A stretch of DNA of 64,000 bases from an uncultured Clostridia bacterium (GCA_947627005.1 CANQUJ010000001.1:144600-208599), one strand, 5' to 3'; numbered from the stretch's first letter, positions 7,471 through 16,746 are shown. Numbers and translations: made by a program. Notes: generated by a model not told the origin, from the letters alone.

Positions 7471-8994
7471 ATGAACTATGTGATCGGAGTCGACATCGGA
7501 ACGAGCGGAACAAAAACCGTTCTTTTCGACGAAAAAGGAAGCGTTATCGCTTCAAAAACGATAGAATACCCGATGTATCAGCCCAAAAACGGCTATGCCG
7601 AGCAGGATCCTTCTGACTGGGCGAACGCCGCGATACAGACCATCAAGGCGGTGGTCGCGAAGAGCGGAGTTAAAAAAGAAGACGTCAAGGGAATCGGCCT
7701 TTCGGGGCAGATGCACGGCCTTGTCATGCTCGACAAAGACAACGAGGTCATTCGCCGCTCGATAATCTGGTGCGACCAGCGCACCGCCAACGAAGTTGAC
7801 GAGATGAACCGCAAGCTCGGAAGAGAGAAGCTGATCGAAATAACCGCCAACCCGGCGCTGACCGGCTGGACTGCCGCTAAAATTCTTTGGGTTAAAAACA
7901 ACGAGCCCGAAAACTACGAGCGCTGCCGCCACATTCTCCTCCCGAAGGATTATATCCGCTTTGTTTTGACTCACGAATACGCCACCGAAGTCTCCGACGC
8001 CTCGGGTATGCAGCTTTTGAATGTTCCGAAGCGCGACTGGTCGGATGAAATAATCGACGGCCTCGGGCTCGACCGCTCGATGCTCGGCAGGGTTTATGAA
8101 TCCTGCGAGGTCACCGGCGGGCTTACTGCCGACATCGCCGAAGCGGTCGGCCTTTGCGAGGGAACGCCGGTAGTCGGCGGAGCGGGCGACAATGCCGCCG
8201 CGGCCGTCGGAACGGGTGTTGTCGAAGACGGCAAAGCCTTCACCACGATAGGCACCTCGGGCGTTGTGTTCGCCCACACCTCGAAAATCTCGATAGACAA
8301 GCTCGGGAGAGTACATACCTGCTGCGCGGCGGTGCCGAATTCTTGGCACGTTATGGGCGTTACGCAGGGCGCTGGGCTTTCGCTGAAGTGGTTCCGCGAC
8401 AATTTCTGCAACGCCGAAAAAGAGACTTCCGAGATGATGGGGGTCGACCCGTATTATCTTATGGACAAAGAGGCCGCCGAGGTCCCGATCGGCTCGAACA
8501 GGCTGCTCTATCTGCCCTATCTTATGGGCGAGCGCACTCCCCACCTCGACCCGGACGCGAGGGGAGTGTTCTTCGGCCTTTCGGCGATGCACCGCAAGCG
8601 CGACCTTTTGCGCGCGGTTATGGAGGGCGTTTCGTACAGCCTTCGCGACTGCGTAGAGGTCTTTAAACAGATGGACATCAATGTAAGCGATATGATGGCC
8701 TGCGGCGGCGGGGGAAGCTCTCCGCTATGGAGGCAGATGCTCGCCGACCTTTACGCCTGCCCGGTCAAGACCGCCTCTTCTAAAGAGGGCCCCGCCCTCG
8801 GCGTCGCGCTTTTGGCGGCTGTCGGAACCGGCCTTTATTCGAGCGTTCCCGAGGCTTGCAGAGAGGTCGTCAAGACCGACAAGATTCAGGAGCCCATCGC
8901 CGAAAATATCAAGCCCTACGACGACTGCTACCGGCTTTACACCGAGATCTACCCCGCCCTCAAGGAGAGCTTCAAAAAGCTCGCGGAGCTTTAA
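7471..8994 (+). CDS. xylB: Xylulokinase
   Basis: Phosphorylates D-xylulose to xylulose 5-phosphate, feeding the pentose phosphate pathway. The 507-residue FGGY-family kinase starts GVDIGTSGTKTVLFD (ATP-binding loop) and contains GIGLSGQMHGLVMLD and WCDQRT, where the catalytic Asp lies in IIWCDQR, then GAGDNAAAAVGTG and the FGGY signature region near MACGGGGSSPLWRQMLAD. GCGAGGAAAATTT before the ATG gives the RBS. The GH39 xylosidase 4.7 kb away on the same strand would release the xylose. No xylose isomerase or transporter is visible in the window. QMHG favours xylulokinase over glycerol or gluconate kinase. Confidence 0.95.
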   Translation: MNYVIGVDIGTSGTKTVLFDEKGSVIASKTIEYPMYQPKNGYAEQDPSDWANAAIQTIKAVVAKSGVKKEDVKGIGLSGQMHGLVMLDKDNEVIRRSIIWCDQRTANEVDEMNRKLGREKLIEITANPALTGWTAAKILWVKNNEPENYERCRHILLPKDYIRFVLTHEYATEVSDASGMQLLNVPKRDWSDEIIDGLGLDRSMLGRVYESCEVTGGLTADIAEAVGLCEGTPVVGGAGDNAAAAVGTGVVEDGKAFTTIGTSGVVFAHTSKISIDKLGRVHTCCAAVPNSWHVMGVTQGAGLSLKWFRDNFCNAEKETSEMMGVDPYYLMDKEAAEVPIGSNRLLYLPYLMGERTPHLDPDARGVFFGLSAMHRKRDLLRAVMEGVSYSLRDCVEVFKQMDINVSDMMACGGGGSSPLWRQMLADLYACPVKTASSKEGPALGVALLAAVGTGLYSSVPEACREVVKTDKIQEPIAENIKPYDDCYRLYTEIYPALKESFKKLAEL

Positions 8995-9006
8995 TTTAGC
9001 CGTTCA

Positions 9007-9043
9007 TAAAAGAGCGCCCCCGATTATCCGGAGGCGCTTTTCG
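9007..9043. terminator. Bidirectional terminator between xylB and the SpoIID-domain gene
   Basis: AAAAGAGCGCCCCCG and CGGAGGCGCTTTT pair around a short loop. The stop codon of the minus-strand gene lies inside the loop, so the 3' arm also encodes its last residues. Confidence 0.75.
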
Positions 9044-10022
9044 CTTCTAATATATTTATTCCGTCGAAAAAGTGCAGCAATATTTCTTTGTAGTTATACC
9101 CCTTTTTCGCAAGCTCGTTGCCGCCGCGAATCGAAAGCCCGACAAGGCTGCCGCTCCCCGAGACGGTGAAAATAAACCTGTTCGAGGCGGGGCTGTATCT
9201 GAAGGTGAACCTTGCCGACGGAAGGTTTAAAAGCCGCGCTATCTCGCTGCCCGAGACTATAAATCTCGAATCGAGATAAACCGACTGAACATACCCTGTC
9301 GCGGCGGTTTCCTTCGGGGTTATCCAGCCCTGCGGGTCCCCCAAAAGAACATAGCCGCCCTCGGCGGTGGTAAGCCGGGCAAAGACCTCTTCCTCGGTAT
9401 ATGCGACCGTCGTGAAAAACGCGTCCGGCTCGTTTGTCGCAACGCTTTTAAGATAGGGGATATCCGCGCCCAAAACCGTCTTCGCGCTCTCGGTGGTTAT
9501 CCCCGCCGAATAGCAAAACGCCGCGACTATCGGTTCGCCGCCGTATGAGCAGTATTCGCCCAAAACCTCTTTCGCGGCCTCTTTAAAGGGCAAAAGCTCC
9601 TCCTCCGAAACCTCGCCGAGCGAAAGGCGCGGGTATTTCGAACTGTCTGTCGAAACGTCGCAGCCGTAAAGCTCGGGCGTGGGCAGGGCGGTCTCGTCCC
9701 GCCGCCGCTTTAGAATATAAGTATACATCAAAACCGCCTGCGCCTTGATAAGCTCTTTTTCGCAGTTGGGCGGAAGCTGCTCGAAAAGCGCCGCAGCGAT
9801 GTAGTCCTCGGTATCGAGGGCCAGCGCCCGCTCCGAAATCGTGTCGTAGATATAAACCTCGGTTATCGCCTCGGCCGGCTCGGGGGACTGCGGCGAAGTC
9901 TGCGAAAAGGCTTCGGCCGCCTCTTCTTTGTTTGAAAAAATCGCCCCGGCGGCGTACGGTATCGCCGGAAAAAGCAGCAGCGCGGCGGTTATCAGCGCAA
10001 GCCCTTTAAAAAAATCTCTCAT
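9024..10022 (-). CDS. SpoIID/LytB-domain protein
   Basis: A 332-residue protein with an N-terminal signal anchor (residues 5-27, LALITAALLLFPAIPYAAGA) and a SpoIID domain. SpoIID is the lytic transglycosylase of spore engulfment in sporulating Firmicutes. Family landmarks are DYIAAALFEQLPP, whose Glu matches the position of the catalytic Glu, LIKAQAVLMYTY, YGGEPIVAAFCYSAGITTESA and PYLKSVATNEPDA. The ATG at 10022 has GGAGG 7 nt upstream; an open extension further upstream has non-native composition and is rejected. It could be SpoIID itself or a paralogue, since no spoIIIC/D neighbours are present. It acts outside the membrane on peptidoglycan. Confidence 0.85.
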   Translation of the reverse strand: MRDFFKGLALITAALLLFPAIPYAAGAIFSNKEEAAEAFSQTSPQSPEPAEAITEVYIYDTISERALALDTEDYIAAALFEQLPPNCEKELIKAQAVLMYTYILKRRRDETALPTPELYGCDVSTDSSKYPRLSLGEVSEEELLPFKEAAKEVLGEYCSYGGEPIVAAFCYSAGITTESAKTVLGADIPYLKSVATNEPDAFFTTVAYTEEEVFARLTTAEGGYVLLGDPQGWITPKETAATGYVQSVYLDSRFIVSGSEIARLLNLPSARFTFRYSPASNRFIFTVSGSGSLVGLSIRGGNELAKKGYNYKEILLHFFDGINILEAKSASG

Positions 10023-10097
10023 ATTCGCGCCTCCGTATTTTTTATGGGACAAGTATACCAAACCCGGGGCGATCAAATTGTCGAATCGAGAGAAAAA

Positions 10098-10124
10098 CGC
10101 CCCGACTCTTATAAAGCCGGGGCG
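10098..10124 (-). terminator. Terminator of the transglutaminase-like gene
   Basis: CGCCCCGAC-tcttataaa-GCCGGGGCG stem; on the minus strand it is followed by TTTTT. It is almost identical to the hairpin at 55582-55607. Confidence 0.8.
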
Positions 10125-10143
10125 AAATTTATATTTGCGATTT

Positions 10144-13100
10144 TTAAGCGGGGTCGTCCGCGGCGAGGGCGGGCTCGGTCGGCGTTTCGACGACGTATTC
10201 GTTCTCGTCGTCCGGCGCGAACTCGGTGTTGTCGCGAACTCCGACAAATCCGCAGAAGCTGCAAACGCCGTTGGAATCATAGCTGTGCGGCGCGAATTCG
10301 TAAACCGCCCCGCAGATGTCGCAGGCTATCCAGTGGTTAAAGCCGTTGTACTTAAGGGTGAAGCTGTGAATGTGGCCGGGGTTTCCGCCGGGGTTTCCGC
10401 CCGGGTTTCCGCCGGGGTTGCCGCCGGGGTTATCGCCGGGGTCGTCCGAGCCTTGGGTCGAGGATATAACGTTTACGGTAACGCTGTTAGAAGAGGCGGT
10501 CGAAGACCCGGCGGTGACGGTTACCTCGCAGTAGTATTCGCCGGAATTGTCGACGCTGTGGCCGTTGCCGTCGGTGCCGGTAAGGGTAAGGCTGCTGCCG
10601 GTTCCGACGTGTATCGCCTCGCCGTTCGCGCCGATCTTATACCAGTTGTATTCGTAGTTCGGGTTCGGGTTCGCGACATAAAGCTTAACGCTGCCGTCGG
10701 CCTCGGTCTTAACGCTTCCCGCGCCGCCGTTAATCGAAATATCTTTTTGGGCCGGGGCGACCGCCTTCGGGACGACCGCGGTTCCCTTGTCGTTTAAAAT
10801 CGCCGCCTGCGCCGCGAATCTCGCCGAAATAAGAGAAGAATCGGCCTTTATGTCTTCATAAGAAAGGGTGAAGGTATAGCTTTCGCTTTCTCCGTTATAG
10901 CCGCATTCCGCGCCCGAAACCTCTACGCTGTCGATGATATAGCCCGGGTCGGGTGTGACGGTGATCTTGCAGCTTTCGCCCTCTTTAAGAGAGACTCTTC
11001 CGCCGCTTATTCCGTCGACTTCGACCTTTCCGCCGACGTCCGCCATCGCGGCGACGGTCTTTTCGGTCGGCGCGCTGCCGTCGTCGGCTACGGCGACCAC
11101 CGCAAACGGCGAGAATTTTCTACATTCGATCAAAAGGCCGTATTTGGTGATGGTGCAGGGTATCTCTTCGACCCCCAAAATCTCGCCGGTGTTCGGGTCT
11201 TTGTCGAAGTGGTAGGCTTTAAAGGTAACCCCCTCGTCATCCGGCCCATAGCCGACCGGGAAGCCGAGCTGAATCCTTACGGACATGCCGTCGGCAAGCT
11301 CTGCCCACTGCTTTTTACAAAGGGTTAGGCTGATGTTGTATGTAGTCGCCGAAAGAACGTCTTCGCCCTCGGAGGTTATCATATCCTCCATCTTGTGCTC
11401 GTCTTTGGCGCCGGTTTCGGATACCACGAGCATAAGCTTGCTCTTGTATTTTTCGTCCCATTCGGTGCCTTCCCAGACGTTTCCTTCGCTGTCCTTCCAG
11501 CCGTCCATAGAAAGGTCGCCGTCGGTGACGAGAACCGGCTTCGCGTGGGTGTTATAGTCGAAGCCCTGACTTCTGTAAGCGCAGATCGCGCAGGGCGCCT
11601 GTACCACCCAGCCGAAGGAATCTGGGGTCTTGCCGCTGTATGCGCCGACGAGGCCGGTAAGATAGAACACATACGCGACGTTATCGTCGAGCCACATCGA
11701 GCTGGTCGTATAGTCGAACTCGATCTTAGTCTCGGTCTGAAGCCCGTTCGTGGTCATGACGTCGACAAAGCTGATTTGAATATTTCTCATATTCTGATAC
11801 TGCGCGCCGTTGTCGTCGCGTTTGATAAAGCTGTCGACCACATGGGCTTCAAGCTTAAAGTCGTTCGCGGTTGCGGAGCGCACGGCTTCTTTATATCCCT
11901 CTTCGCCGACTCGCTCGGTCTCGCACCATTCTTTATAAACCTCGGGGGTGACGAGGATATCGTTGAAGTATGCGACAAAGTGCTCGGTCGCGCCGAGGCC
12001 GATGCAGCCTCGGGCATACGAGGGCTCGCCGTGAAGCGAGGCGGGGGCGGCGCGGTAGGTTCCGCTTTCGTTGTGTAAAAGCCCGCTTCTTGCAAGAAGA
12101 AGGGTCTCGTCGCCGTGGAAGAACATATCCGGGATAACGCCCATCTGGAATACCGGCGACGGGTCGATGGTAACGCCGAACTCGACGTATTCGACATGGG
12201 GCATATAGAACCAAGTCTCGTCGCCGTGGTCCGAGGCGTCGTCGGTCTGGCCGTAAACCTCCGGCATATAGTAGTGCCACTCGGTCTCCTCCCAGCCGGT
12301 CTCAACGTCGTATACCTTGTATCTCATCAAGAGATAGTAGCCGTTTTTCTTCATCTCGGTGGCGTTCATGCCCATATAGCTTACGCAGTAAACCCCGCCC
12401 TCAAGAATCTCTTCGTCGTAGGCGTCGCTCTTGAATTTGACGACGAGCGGGCTGTTTTCTTCGGAGATAAGCTCGAAATCCACCCCGAGCGAGGGGTAGT
12501 CGAACGCCCTGCCGTCCGGCGACATCGTTCCGTCGGTATAGTGGTGGACCGACATTTTCTGCTCGCCGACAAGAAGATATTCGTGCGATTCGTAGCCGTC
12601 GTCCCCGGTGATGGTATACTTCCCCGCCTTCGGGTTAACCGGGTCGTCCATAGTCGCGTCGACCGCGTACCATCTTCCGCCGAGATAAACTTCGTTCCAG
12701 ATGTGCGCTTCGGCGACCTTGTCGCTGTGGCGGTATACGCCGCTTACCATAACGCAGGGGATACCGAGGGCGTCCATCGCGGCCTTAAATGCGCGGGTGT
12801 ATGATTCGCAAACGCCGCGCCTTTTAACGAGGGCACCGTAGGCGGTTCTGATGAATCCCATATCGTCGGGGGCGATTTTTGCGATCGCAAGCTCGTCGGT
12901 ATAGGAAACCCTTTTCGTGATCCAGTCGTGGATAGCGATGACCTGCTCTCTTTGGTCCGAATAAGGGGCGGCGGCGCTTAACATCTCTTTAAAAGCGGCG
13001 TCGTATTCGTTTATCGCCGACTCGACCTGGGCTTGGTTGGTAAATCCGTCGGTGTAATAGGTCGGGTATCTTCCCGCGCCGAGGTAAAGGTGGTAGCCGT

Positions 13101-13494
13101 CGGCTTGGGAATATGTAATTCTGACGGTCAGCGCCGAAAAGTCCACATAGAATATATTCGGAAAATCGGCGTAAAACGCGTCTCTTCCGGCGCCGTATTC
13201 TTTGATGAGGTCTATCCCCCCGGCGGCGTGCTGCGCGCAATAATCCGCCGCCCTGCCGCCGAATTCTTCGACAAGGTCGAGCGCTTCAACGCCGGTTTTA
13301 AAGGTGCCGTCGATATACATTTTTTCCATCGCGTCGTAAAACATTCTTGCCGCGGAGCCGACGGAAAGCTGATCGCGGTAGTAGTATGCCGCCGAAGAGA
13401 CAGCGGCTGTGGCGGAAAGAGTGAAGATTCCGGAGGGGATAAGCCCTACCGCAAGACAGAGCGCAAGGATAATTGCGGATATTCTTCTTTTCAC
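10144..13494 (-). CDS. Large secreted transglutaminase-like protein with Ig-like and Gly-Asn-Pro-rich C-terminus
   Basis: Secreted protein of 1116 residues. A classical signal peptide (KRRISAIILALCLAVGLIPS, about residues 2-30) precedes a transglutaminase-like core at about 160-330 whose triad is visible: Cys in RRGVCESYTRAF, His in AEAHIWNEVYLGG and Asp in WYAVDATMDDP. The middle ~450 residues are beta-rich and unassigned. Near the C-terminus there is a bacterial Ig-like domain (YNWYKIGANGEAI, SGEYYCEVTV), four GNPG repeats as a linker, and a short cysteine-bearing tail (HWIACDICGAVYEF, GVCSFCGF) that may bind zinc. I use the GTG at 13494 because GGGAGG lies 10 nt before it and the signal peptide starts there. 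A peptidase or cross-linking role on cell-surface proteins is inferred. Confidence 0.8.
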   Translation of the reverse strand: MKRRISAIILALCLAVGLIPSGIFTLSATAAVSSAAYYYRDQLSVGSAARMFYDAMEKMYIDGTFKTGVEALDLVEEFGGRAADYCAQHAAGGIDLIKEYGAGRDAFYADFPNIFYVDFSALTVRITYSQADGYHLYLGAGRYPTYYTDGFTNQAQVESAINEYDAAFKEMLSAAAPYSDQREQVIAIHDWITKRVSYTDELAIAKIAPDDMGFIRTAYGALVKRRGVCESYTRAFKAAMDALGIPCVMVSGVYRHSDKVAEAHIWNEVYLGGRWYAVDATMDDPVNPKAGKYTITGDDGYESHEYLLVGEQKMSVHHYTDGTMSPDGRAFDYPSLGVDFELISEENSPLVVKFKSDAYDEEILEGGVYCVSYMGMNATEMKKNGYYLLMRYKVYDVETGWEETEWHYYMPEVYGQTDDASDHGDETWFYMPHVEYVEFGVTIDPSPVFQMGVIPDMFFHGDETLLLARSGLLHNESGTYRAAPASLHGEPSYARGCIGLGATEHFVAYFNDILVTPEVYKEWCETERVGEEGYKEAVRSATANDFKLEAHVVDSFIKRDDNGAQYQNMRNIQISFVDVMTTNGLQTETKIEFDYTTSSMWLDDNVAYVFYLTGLVGAYSGKTPDSFGWVVQAPCAICAYRSQGFDYNTHAKPVLVTDGDLSMDGWKDSEGNVWEGTEWDEKYKSKLMLVVSETGAKDEHKMEDMITSEGEDVLSATTYNISLTLCKKQWAELADGMSVRIQLGFPVGYGPDDEGVTFKAYHFDKDPNTGEILGVEEIPCTITKYGLLIECRKFSPFAVVAVADDGSAPTEKTVAAMADVGGKVEVDGISGGRVSLKEGESCKITVTPDPGYIIDSVEVSGAECGYNGESESYTFTLSYEDIKADSSLISARFAAQAAILNDKGTAVVPKAVAPAQKDISINGGAGSVKTEADGSVKLYVANPNPNYEYNWYKIGANGEAIHVGTGSSLTLTGTDGNGHSVDNSGEYYCEVTVTAGSSTASSNSVTVNVISSTQGSDDPGDNPGGNPGGNPGGNPGGNPGHIHSFTLKYNGFNHWIACDICGAVYEFAPHSYDSNGVCSFCGFVGVRDNTEFAPDDENEYVVETPTEPALAADDPA

Positions 13495-13622
13495 TTTGAT
13501 AAATCCTCCCATATTAAAATTGAACGGTGACTGCCCGCCTGCATATGCAGACACTATCATTATACCCGAAATCCGCCGTTTGTCAATAGCGGCAGCCCCA
13601 AAATATCGCGATTTTTCGGGTA

Positions 13623-13651
13623 TTGACAGAATCGGGGGAATGGTTTAAAAT
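13623..13651 (+). promoter_or_regulatory. Sigma-A promoter for the GH39 gene
   Basis: TTGACA (13623-13628), 17-bp spacer, TAAAAT (13646-13651), about 30 nt before the start codon. Confidence 0.8.
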
Positions 13652-13681
13652 GTATAAAAAACTTAATCGGGGCGATGAAAA

Positions 13682-15199
13682 ATGAAAATTGAAAAATCCT
13701 ATCATATTTTGCCGAACGAGACCGTTTTGTTCAACAATCGGGTGGATTATTGCGTCGGCACCGGCCGAATGGGTCTCGCTTTGCAGCGCGAATACTTCGA
13801 GCAGCTTAAGCTCGTACAAAAATACATCGGATTCAAACACATTCGCGGGCACGGGCTTTTTCATGACGACATGGCGATTTATCAAGAGCGGCGCGACAAC
13901 CCCTGGGACAAAAACAGCCCGGTCCATATCGAGTATAACTTCACCTACCTCGATTTTGTCATGGATTCCTACCGCGAGCTCGGATTGAAGCCGTTTTTAG
14001 AGCTCGGATTTATGCCGAAAGCCCTCGCGTCGAGCGAAAACAGGGTCTTTGTTTGGGGAGGGCACACCTCTCCCCCGAAGGATTACAAGCTATGGAGAGA
14101 TCTCGTTCAAGCGACCCTTCGCCACCTTATCGAGCGCTACGGCGCCGAAGAGGCGACTTCTTTCCCGGTAGAAGTCTGGAACGAGCCGAACCTTCCCGGA
14201 TTCTGGGAAAAGGCGGATATGCAGGCGTATTTCAAGCTTTTCGACGAGACCTTCGCGGCGGTAAAAGAAGTCGACGAGCGGTTTAAAGTCGGCGGGCCGG
14301 CGGTCTGCGGCGGAAGCGACGAGCTTTGGATCTCGGAATTTATGAAGCACTGCTCCGAAAAGAGGCTTAAGATTGATTTTGTCACCCGCCACCACTATGC
14401 CACCGAGCAGCCCGACAGAAGCGGCCACTACGTCTATCAAGAGCTTATGGAGCCGGAAAAGGGCTTTTCAAACCTTAAAAGCACCCGCGATATAATCGAC
14501 GGCTTCCCCGAATACAAGGGTCTGCCTATCCACATAACCGAATTTAACACCTCGTACAGCCCCGACAACCCGATCCACGACACAAACCTTAACGCCGCGT
14601 TTATCTGCCACCAGCTTTCCCGCCTCGGCGACATTAACGAAAGCTATTCTTATTGGACCTTCGGCGACATTTTTGAAGAGGTCGGCGTTCCGTTCGCGCC
14701 GTTCCACGGCGGCTTCGGGCTTGTCGCAAACGGCTGTATCCCTAAGCCCACTTTTTGGAGCTTCGCCTTCTTTAAAAAGCTTGTCGGCGGCGAATGTGTT
14801 CACCGCTCGGACGAGGCGGTCGTGGTCAAAGACGGCGAGACCTATAAGGGCGTTTTGTGGAACCACGCCCTAAAGCGGGAGGGGAGAGAGCTTTCGCTTA
14901 AATTCCTTCTGCCTTTAAAGGGCGAGCTCTGCCTTATAACCGAAACGGTCGACGAGCAAACCTGCAACCCGCTTAAGCTTTGGCATGACCTCGGCGAGCC
15001 GCGAAGCCTTAGCGCAGAGCAAAAAGAGCTTCTTCGTTCGGCGGCCTATCCGCTTGTAGAATCGCGGAGGATATCCTCTTCGGGCGAGACCGAGCTTGAG
15101 TTTAATCTTAGCGAATTCGGGGTCATATACTTCGAACTTCGCCCCGCTCCGCTGACCCCCGACAGGGGCTACGACTACGAAAGGTCGGTAAAGCTTTAA
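13682..15199 (+). CDS. GH39 beta-xylosidase, intracellular
   Basis: Glycoside hydrolase of family 39, 505 residues, releasing xylose from xylo-oligosaccharides. The (beta/alpha)8 barrel shows the acid/base Glu in VEVWNEPNLPGFW (about residue 165) and the nucleophile Glu in IHITEFNTSYSP (about 285), the paired signature of clan GH-A family 39. Other family blocks are KHIRGHGLFHDDM, FLELGFMPKAL and SYWTFGDIFEE. A beta-sandwich accessory domain fills the C-terminus. There is no signal peptide, so it acts in the cytosol on imported oligosaccharides. With xylB it forms a xylan-oligomer route. A strong promoter lies directly upstream, and the gene is monocistronic with its own terminator. Confidence 0.9.
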   Translation: MKIEKSYHILPNETVLFNNRVDYCVGTGRMGLALQREYFEQLKLVQKYIGFKHIRGHGLFHDDMAIYQERRDNPWDKNSPVHIEYNFTYLDFVMDSYRELGLKPFLELGFMPKALASSENRVFVWGGHTSPPKDYKLWRDLVQATLRHLIERYGAEEATSFPVEVWNEPNLPGFWEKADMQAYFKLFDETFAAVKEVDERFKVGGPAVCGGSDELWISEFMKHCSEKRLKIDFVTRHHYATEQPDRSGHYVYQELMEPEKGFSNLKSTRDIIDGFPEYKGLPIHITEFNTSYSPDNPIHDTNLNAAFICHQLSRLGDINESYSYWTFGDIFEEVGVPFAPFHGGFGLVANGCIPKPTFWSFAFFKKLVGGECVHRSDEAVVVKDGETYKGVLWNHALKREGRELSLKFLLPLKGELCLITETVDEQTCNPLKLWHDLGEPRSLSAEQKELLRSAAYPLVESRRISSSGETELEFNLSEFGVIYFELRPAPLTPDRGYDYERSVKL

Positions 15200-15206
15200 A
15201 AATAAA

Positions 15207-15245
15207 ACCCGCCCTCGGCCCTTCTCGGCCGGGGGTGTTTTTATG
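15207..15245 (+). terminator. Terminator of the GH39 gene
   Basis: CCCTCGGCC and GGCCGGGGG pair with one wobble position around a short loop, followed by TGTTTTTAT. Confidence 0.8.
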
Positions 15246-15266
15246 CTCTTTTATAAAATTCGTAAT

Positions 15267-15331
15267 CCGACTTCCGACTTCTGTCTTTCAACCTCCGTTT
15301 CCGACTTCTGATTTCTGACTTCTGATTTCCG
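15267..15331. repeat. Heptamer array 3 (longest)
   Basis: Forward strand reads CCGACTT, CCGACTT, CTGTCTT, TCAACCT, then (after a 6-base unit) CCGACTT, CTGATTT, CTGACTT, CTGATTT, CCGGCGC. The 7-bp phase is obvious. The rest of the 15200-15472 gap holds a perfect CCGAGGGG/CCCCTCGG hairpin at 15379-15405 and no gene. Confidence 0.7.
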
Positions 15332-15472
15332 GCGCGGCAGCGCCCGGAACTTCGCGGACAGCTCGGACATATTATATCCCGAGGGGGCGGCTCTTTTCCC
15401 CTCGGCTGTATAAAAAAGAATTTACTGTCAAAACTATCGTCGGAGATTGCTAAAAGGAGCGTGAAATTATCA

Positions 15473-15817
15473 ATGTCATCGGTTTACAGAGGAGAAATAT
15501 ACTACGCCGATCTAAGCCCGGTCGTCGGCTCGGAGCAGGGCGGTATCAGACCGGTACTTATCGTTCAGAACGACGTCGGAAACCGCCACAGCCCGACTGT
15601 CATCGCGGCGGCGATAACCAGCCGCCAAGAAAAGACCCGGCTTCCGACCCACATCGAAATTGATTCAAGCTCGTGCGGGCTCGCGAAGGACAGCGTGGTT
15701 CTTTTGGAGCAGATTCGGACCATCGACAAAAAGCGCCTTAAAGAGCGAATGGGAATGTTGGACAGCGTTGCGATGGATAAAATCAACAGCGCGCTTTCGA
15801 TAAGCTTCGGGCTTTAG
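15473..15817 (+). CDS. MazF/EndoA-family endoribonuclease toxin, no adjacent antitoxin
   Basis: A 114-residue PemK/MazF-like mRNA interferase close to Bacillus EndoA (NdoA). Family motifs are [45 protein letters not shown] and [18 protein letters not shown]; the conserved Arg and Thr of the active site are present. The ATG at 15473 matches the usual family N-terminus; a GTG four codons upstream is also open but sits against the GGAG. EndoA is usually preceded by its antitoxin gene. Here the upstream 270 bp contains only a terminator, a repeat array and a hairpin, so the toxin looks solitary or is paired in trans. Confidence 0.9.
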   Translation: MSSVYRGEIYYADLSPVVGSEQGGIRPVLIVQNDVGNRHSPTVIAAAITSRQEKTRLPTHIEIDSSSCGLAKDSVVLLEQIRTIDKKRLKERMGMLDSVAMDKINSALSISFGL

Positions 15818-15832
15818 GCGGAAAAATAACAA

Positions 15833-15857
15833 GCCCCGGCGGGTTGTCTGCCGGGGC
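15833..15857. terminator. Terminator between convergent mazF-like gene and ricT
   Basis: GCCCCGGC-N9-GCCGGGGC, a perfect 8-bp stem between the two convergent stop codons. Confidence 0.7.
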
Positions 15858-15882
15858 GATTTGTTCGAATTTTTCGGTTTTT

Positions 15883-16746
15883 TCAGTTTTTTTCGAGGTC
15901 TTTAAGCGCGTTGATCTCTTCTCTGCTAAGCCGCATTACCGAGTCTTTCAAAATCGTCACCTGATCCCTTGTAAATACCGCGTCGCCGCCGGTGGCCTCA
16001 AGCTTAACGTGCATCTTTCCCGAAATAAGGTTCACGTCGGTAACGGTGCCCTTTCCGGATGGCGTTTCGACTATCGCGCCGAACTTCGGGGTTATCTTCA
16101 AAAGCTCTTCATAGCCGTCCTGCTCGTATTTAAGGCAGCACATAAGCCTTCCGCATGCGCCGGAGATCTTGGTCGGATTCAGCGAAAGGGATTGCTCCTT
16201 CGCCATTTTTATCGAGACCGGCTGAAAGTCGCCCAAAAAGCTTGAGCAGCAAAACGCCCTGCCGCAGATTCCGAGTCCGCCCATCATCTTCGCCTCGTCG
16301 CGAACGCCTATCTGCCTAAGCTCTATCCTCGTGCGAAAAACCGAGGCGAGCTCTTTTACGAGTTCGCGGAAATCCACCCTGTTTTCGGCGGTGAAGTAGA
16401 ACAAAATCTTCGAGTTGTCAAAGGTACATTCAACGTCCACAAGGCTCATTTTTAAACCGAGCTTCGCGATCTTTTCCTCGCAGATTCCGAAAGCGTCTTT
16501 TTCTTTGATCTTGTTTTTCTCGATCTGCGCGAGGTCGTCCTCGGTCGCGATTCTTATAACCGTTTTAAGCGGGGCGACTATCTCGTCGTCCTCGACGTTT
16601 TTGTTCCCGAAGACCGTCTCTCCGCACTCTACGCCCCTCGCGGTCTCGACTATAACCCTCTCGCCGGCCTCGATGTTAAGCTCGCCCGGCGAAAAGTAAT
16701 AAACCTTCCCGACGCTTTTAAAGCGCACTCCGATAATTTCGGTCAT
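15883..16746 (-). CDS. ricT: PSP1-domain protein RicT (YaaT)
   Basis: Part of the RicAFT (YlbF-YmcA-YaaT) complex that binds FeS clusters and guides RNase Y mRNA maturation, affecting competence, biofilm and sporulation in Bacillus. The protein has 287 residues. The PSP1 core is recognisable from YFTAENRVDFRELVKELA, RTRIELRQIGVRDEAKMMGG and the cysteine-rich GLGICGRAFCCSSFLGDF plus SGACGRLMCCLKYE. The Cys pairs match the FeS-ligating residues of the family. Gene order darA-holB-ricT is the conserved Firmicute arrangement. The ATG at 16746 has AAAGGA upstream. It is separated from holB by 172 bp that contain a heptamer array and a GTCGCC/GGCGAC hairpin. Confidence 0.93.
   Translation of the reverse strand: MTEIIGVRFKSVGKVYYFSPGELNIEAGERVIVETARGVECGETVFGNKNVEDDEIVAPLKTVIRIATEDDLAQIEKNKIKEKDAFGICEEKIAKLGLKMSLVDVECTFDNSKILFYFTAENRVDFRELVKELASVFRTRIELRQIGVRDEAKMMGGLGICGRAFCCSSFLGDFQPVSIKMAKEQSLSLNPTKISGACGRLMCCLKYEQDGYEELLKITPKFGAIVETPSGKGTVTDVNLISGKMHVKLEATGGDAVFTRDQVTILKDSVMRLSREEINALKDLEKN

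Noticed and set aside
7552..8592. Long open frame antisense to xylB
   Set aside because: Complement of strongly GC3-biased codons; no RBS, no recognisable domain; xylB is certain.
9024..10280. Longer SpoIID-domain gene starting at 10280
   Set aside because: The extra N-terminus lies inside the preceding gene and its terminator; the ATG at 10022 has GGAGG and begins the signal anchor.
10380..10440. 12-bp direct repeats resembling a CRISPR or satellite
   Set aside because: They are in-frame codons for the GNPG linker of the transglutaminase-like protein; no spacers. No CRISPR array was seen elsewhere.
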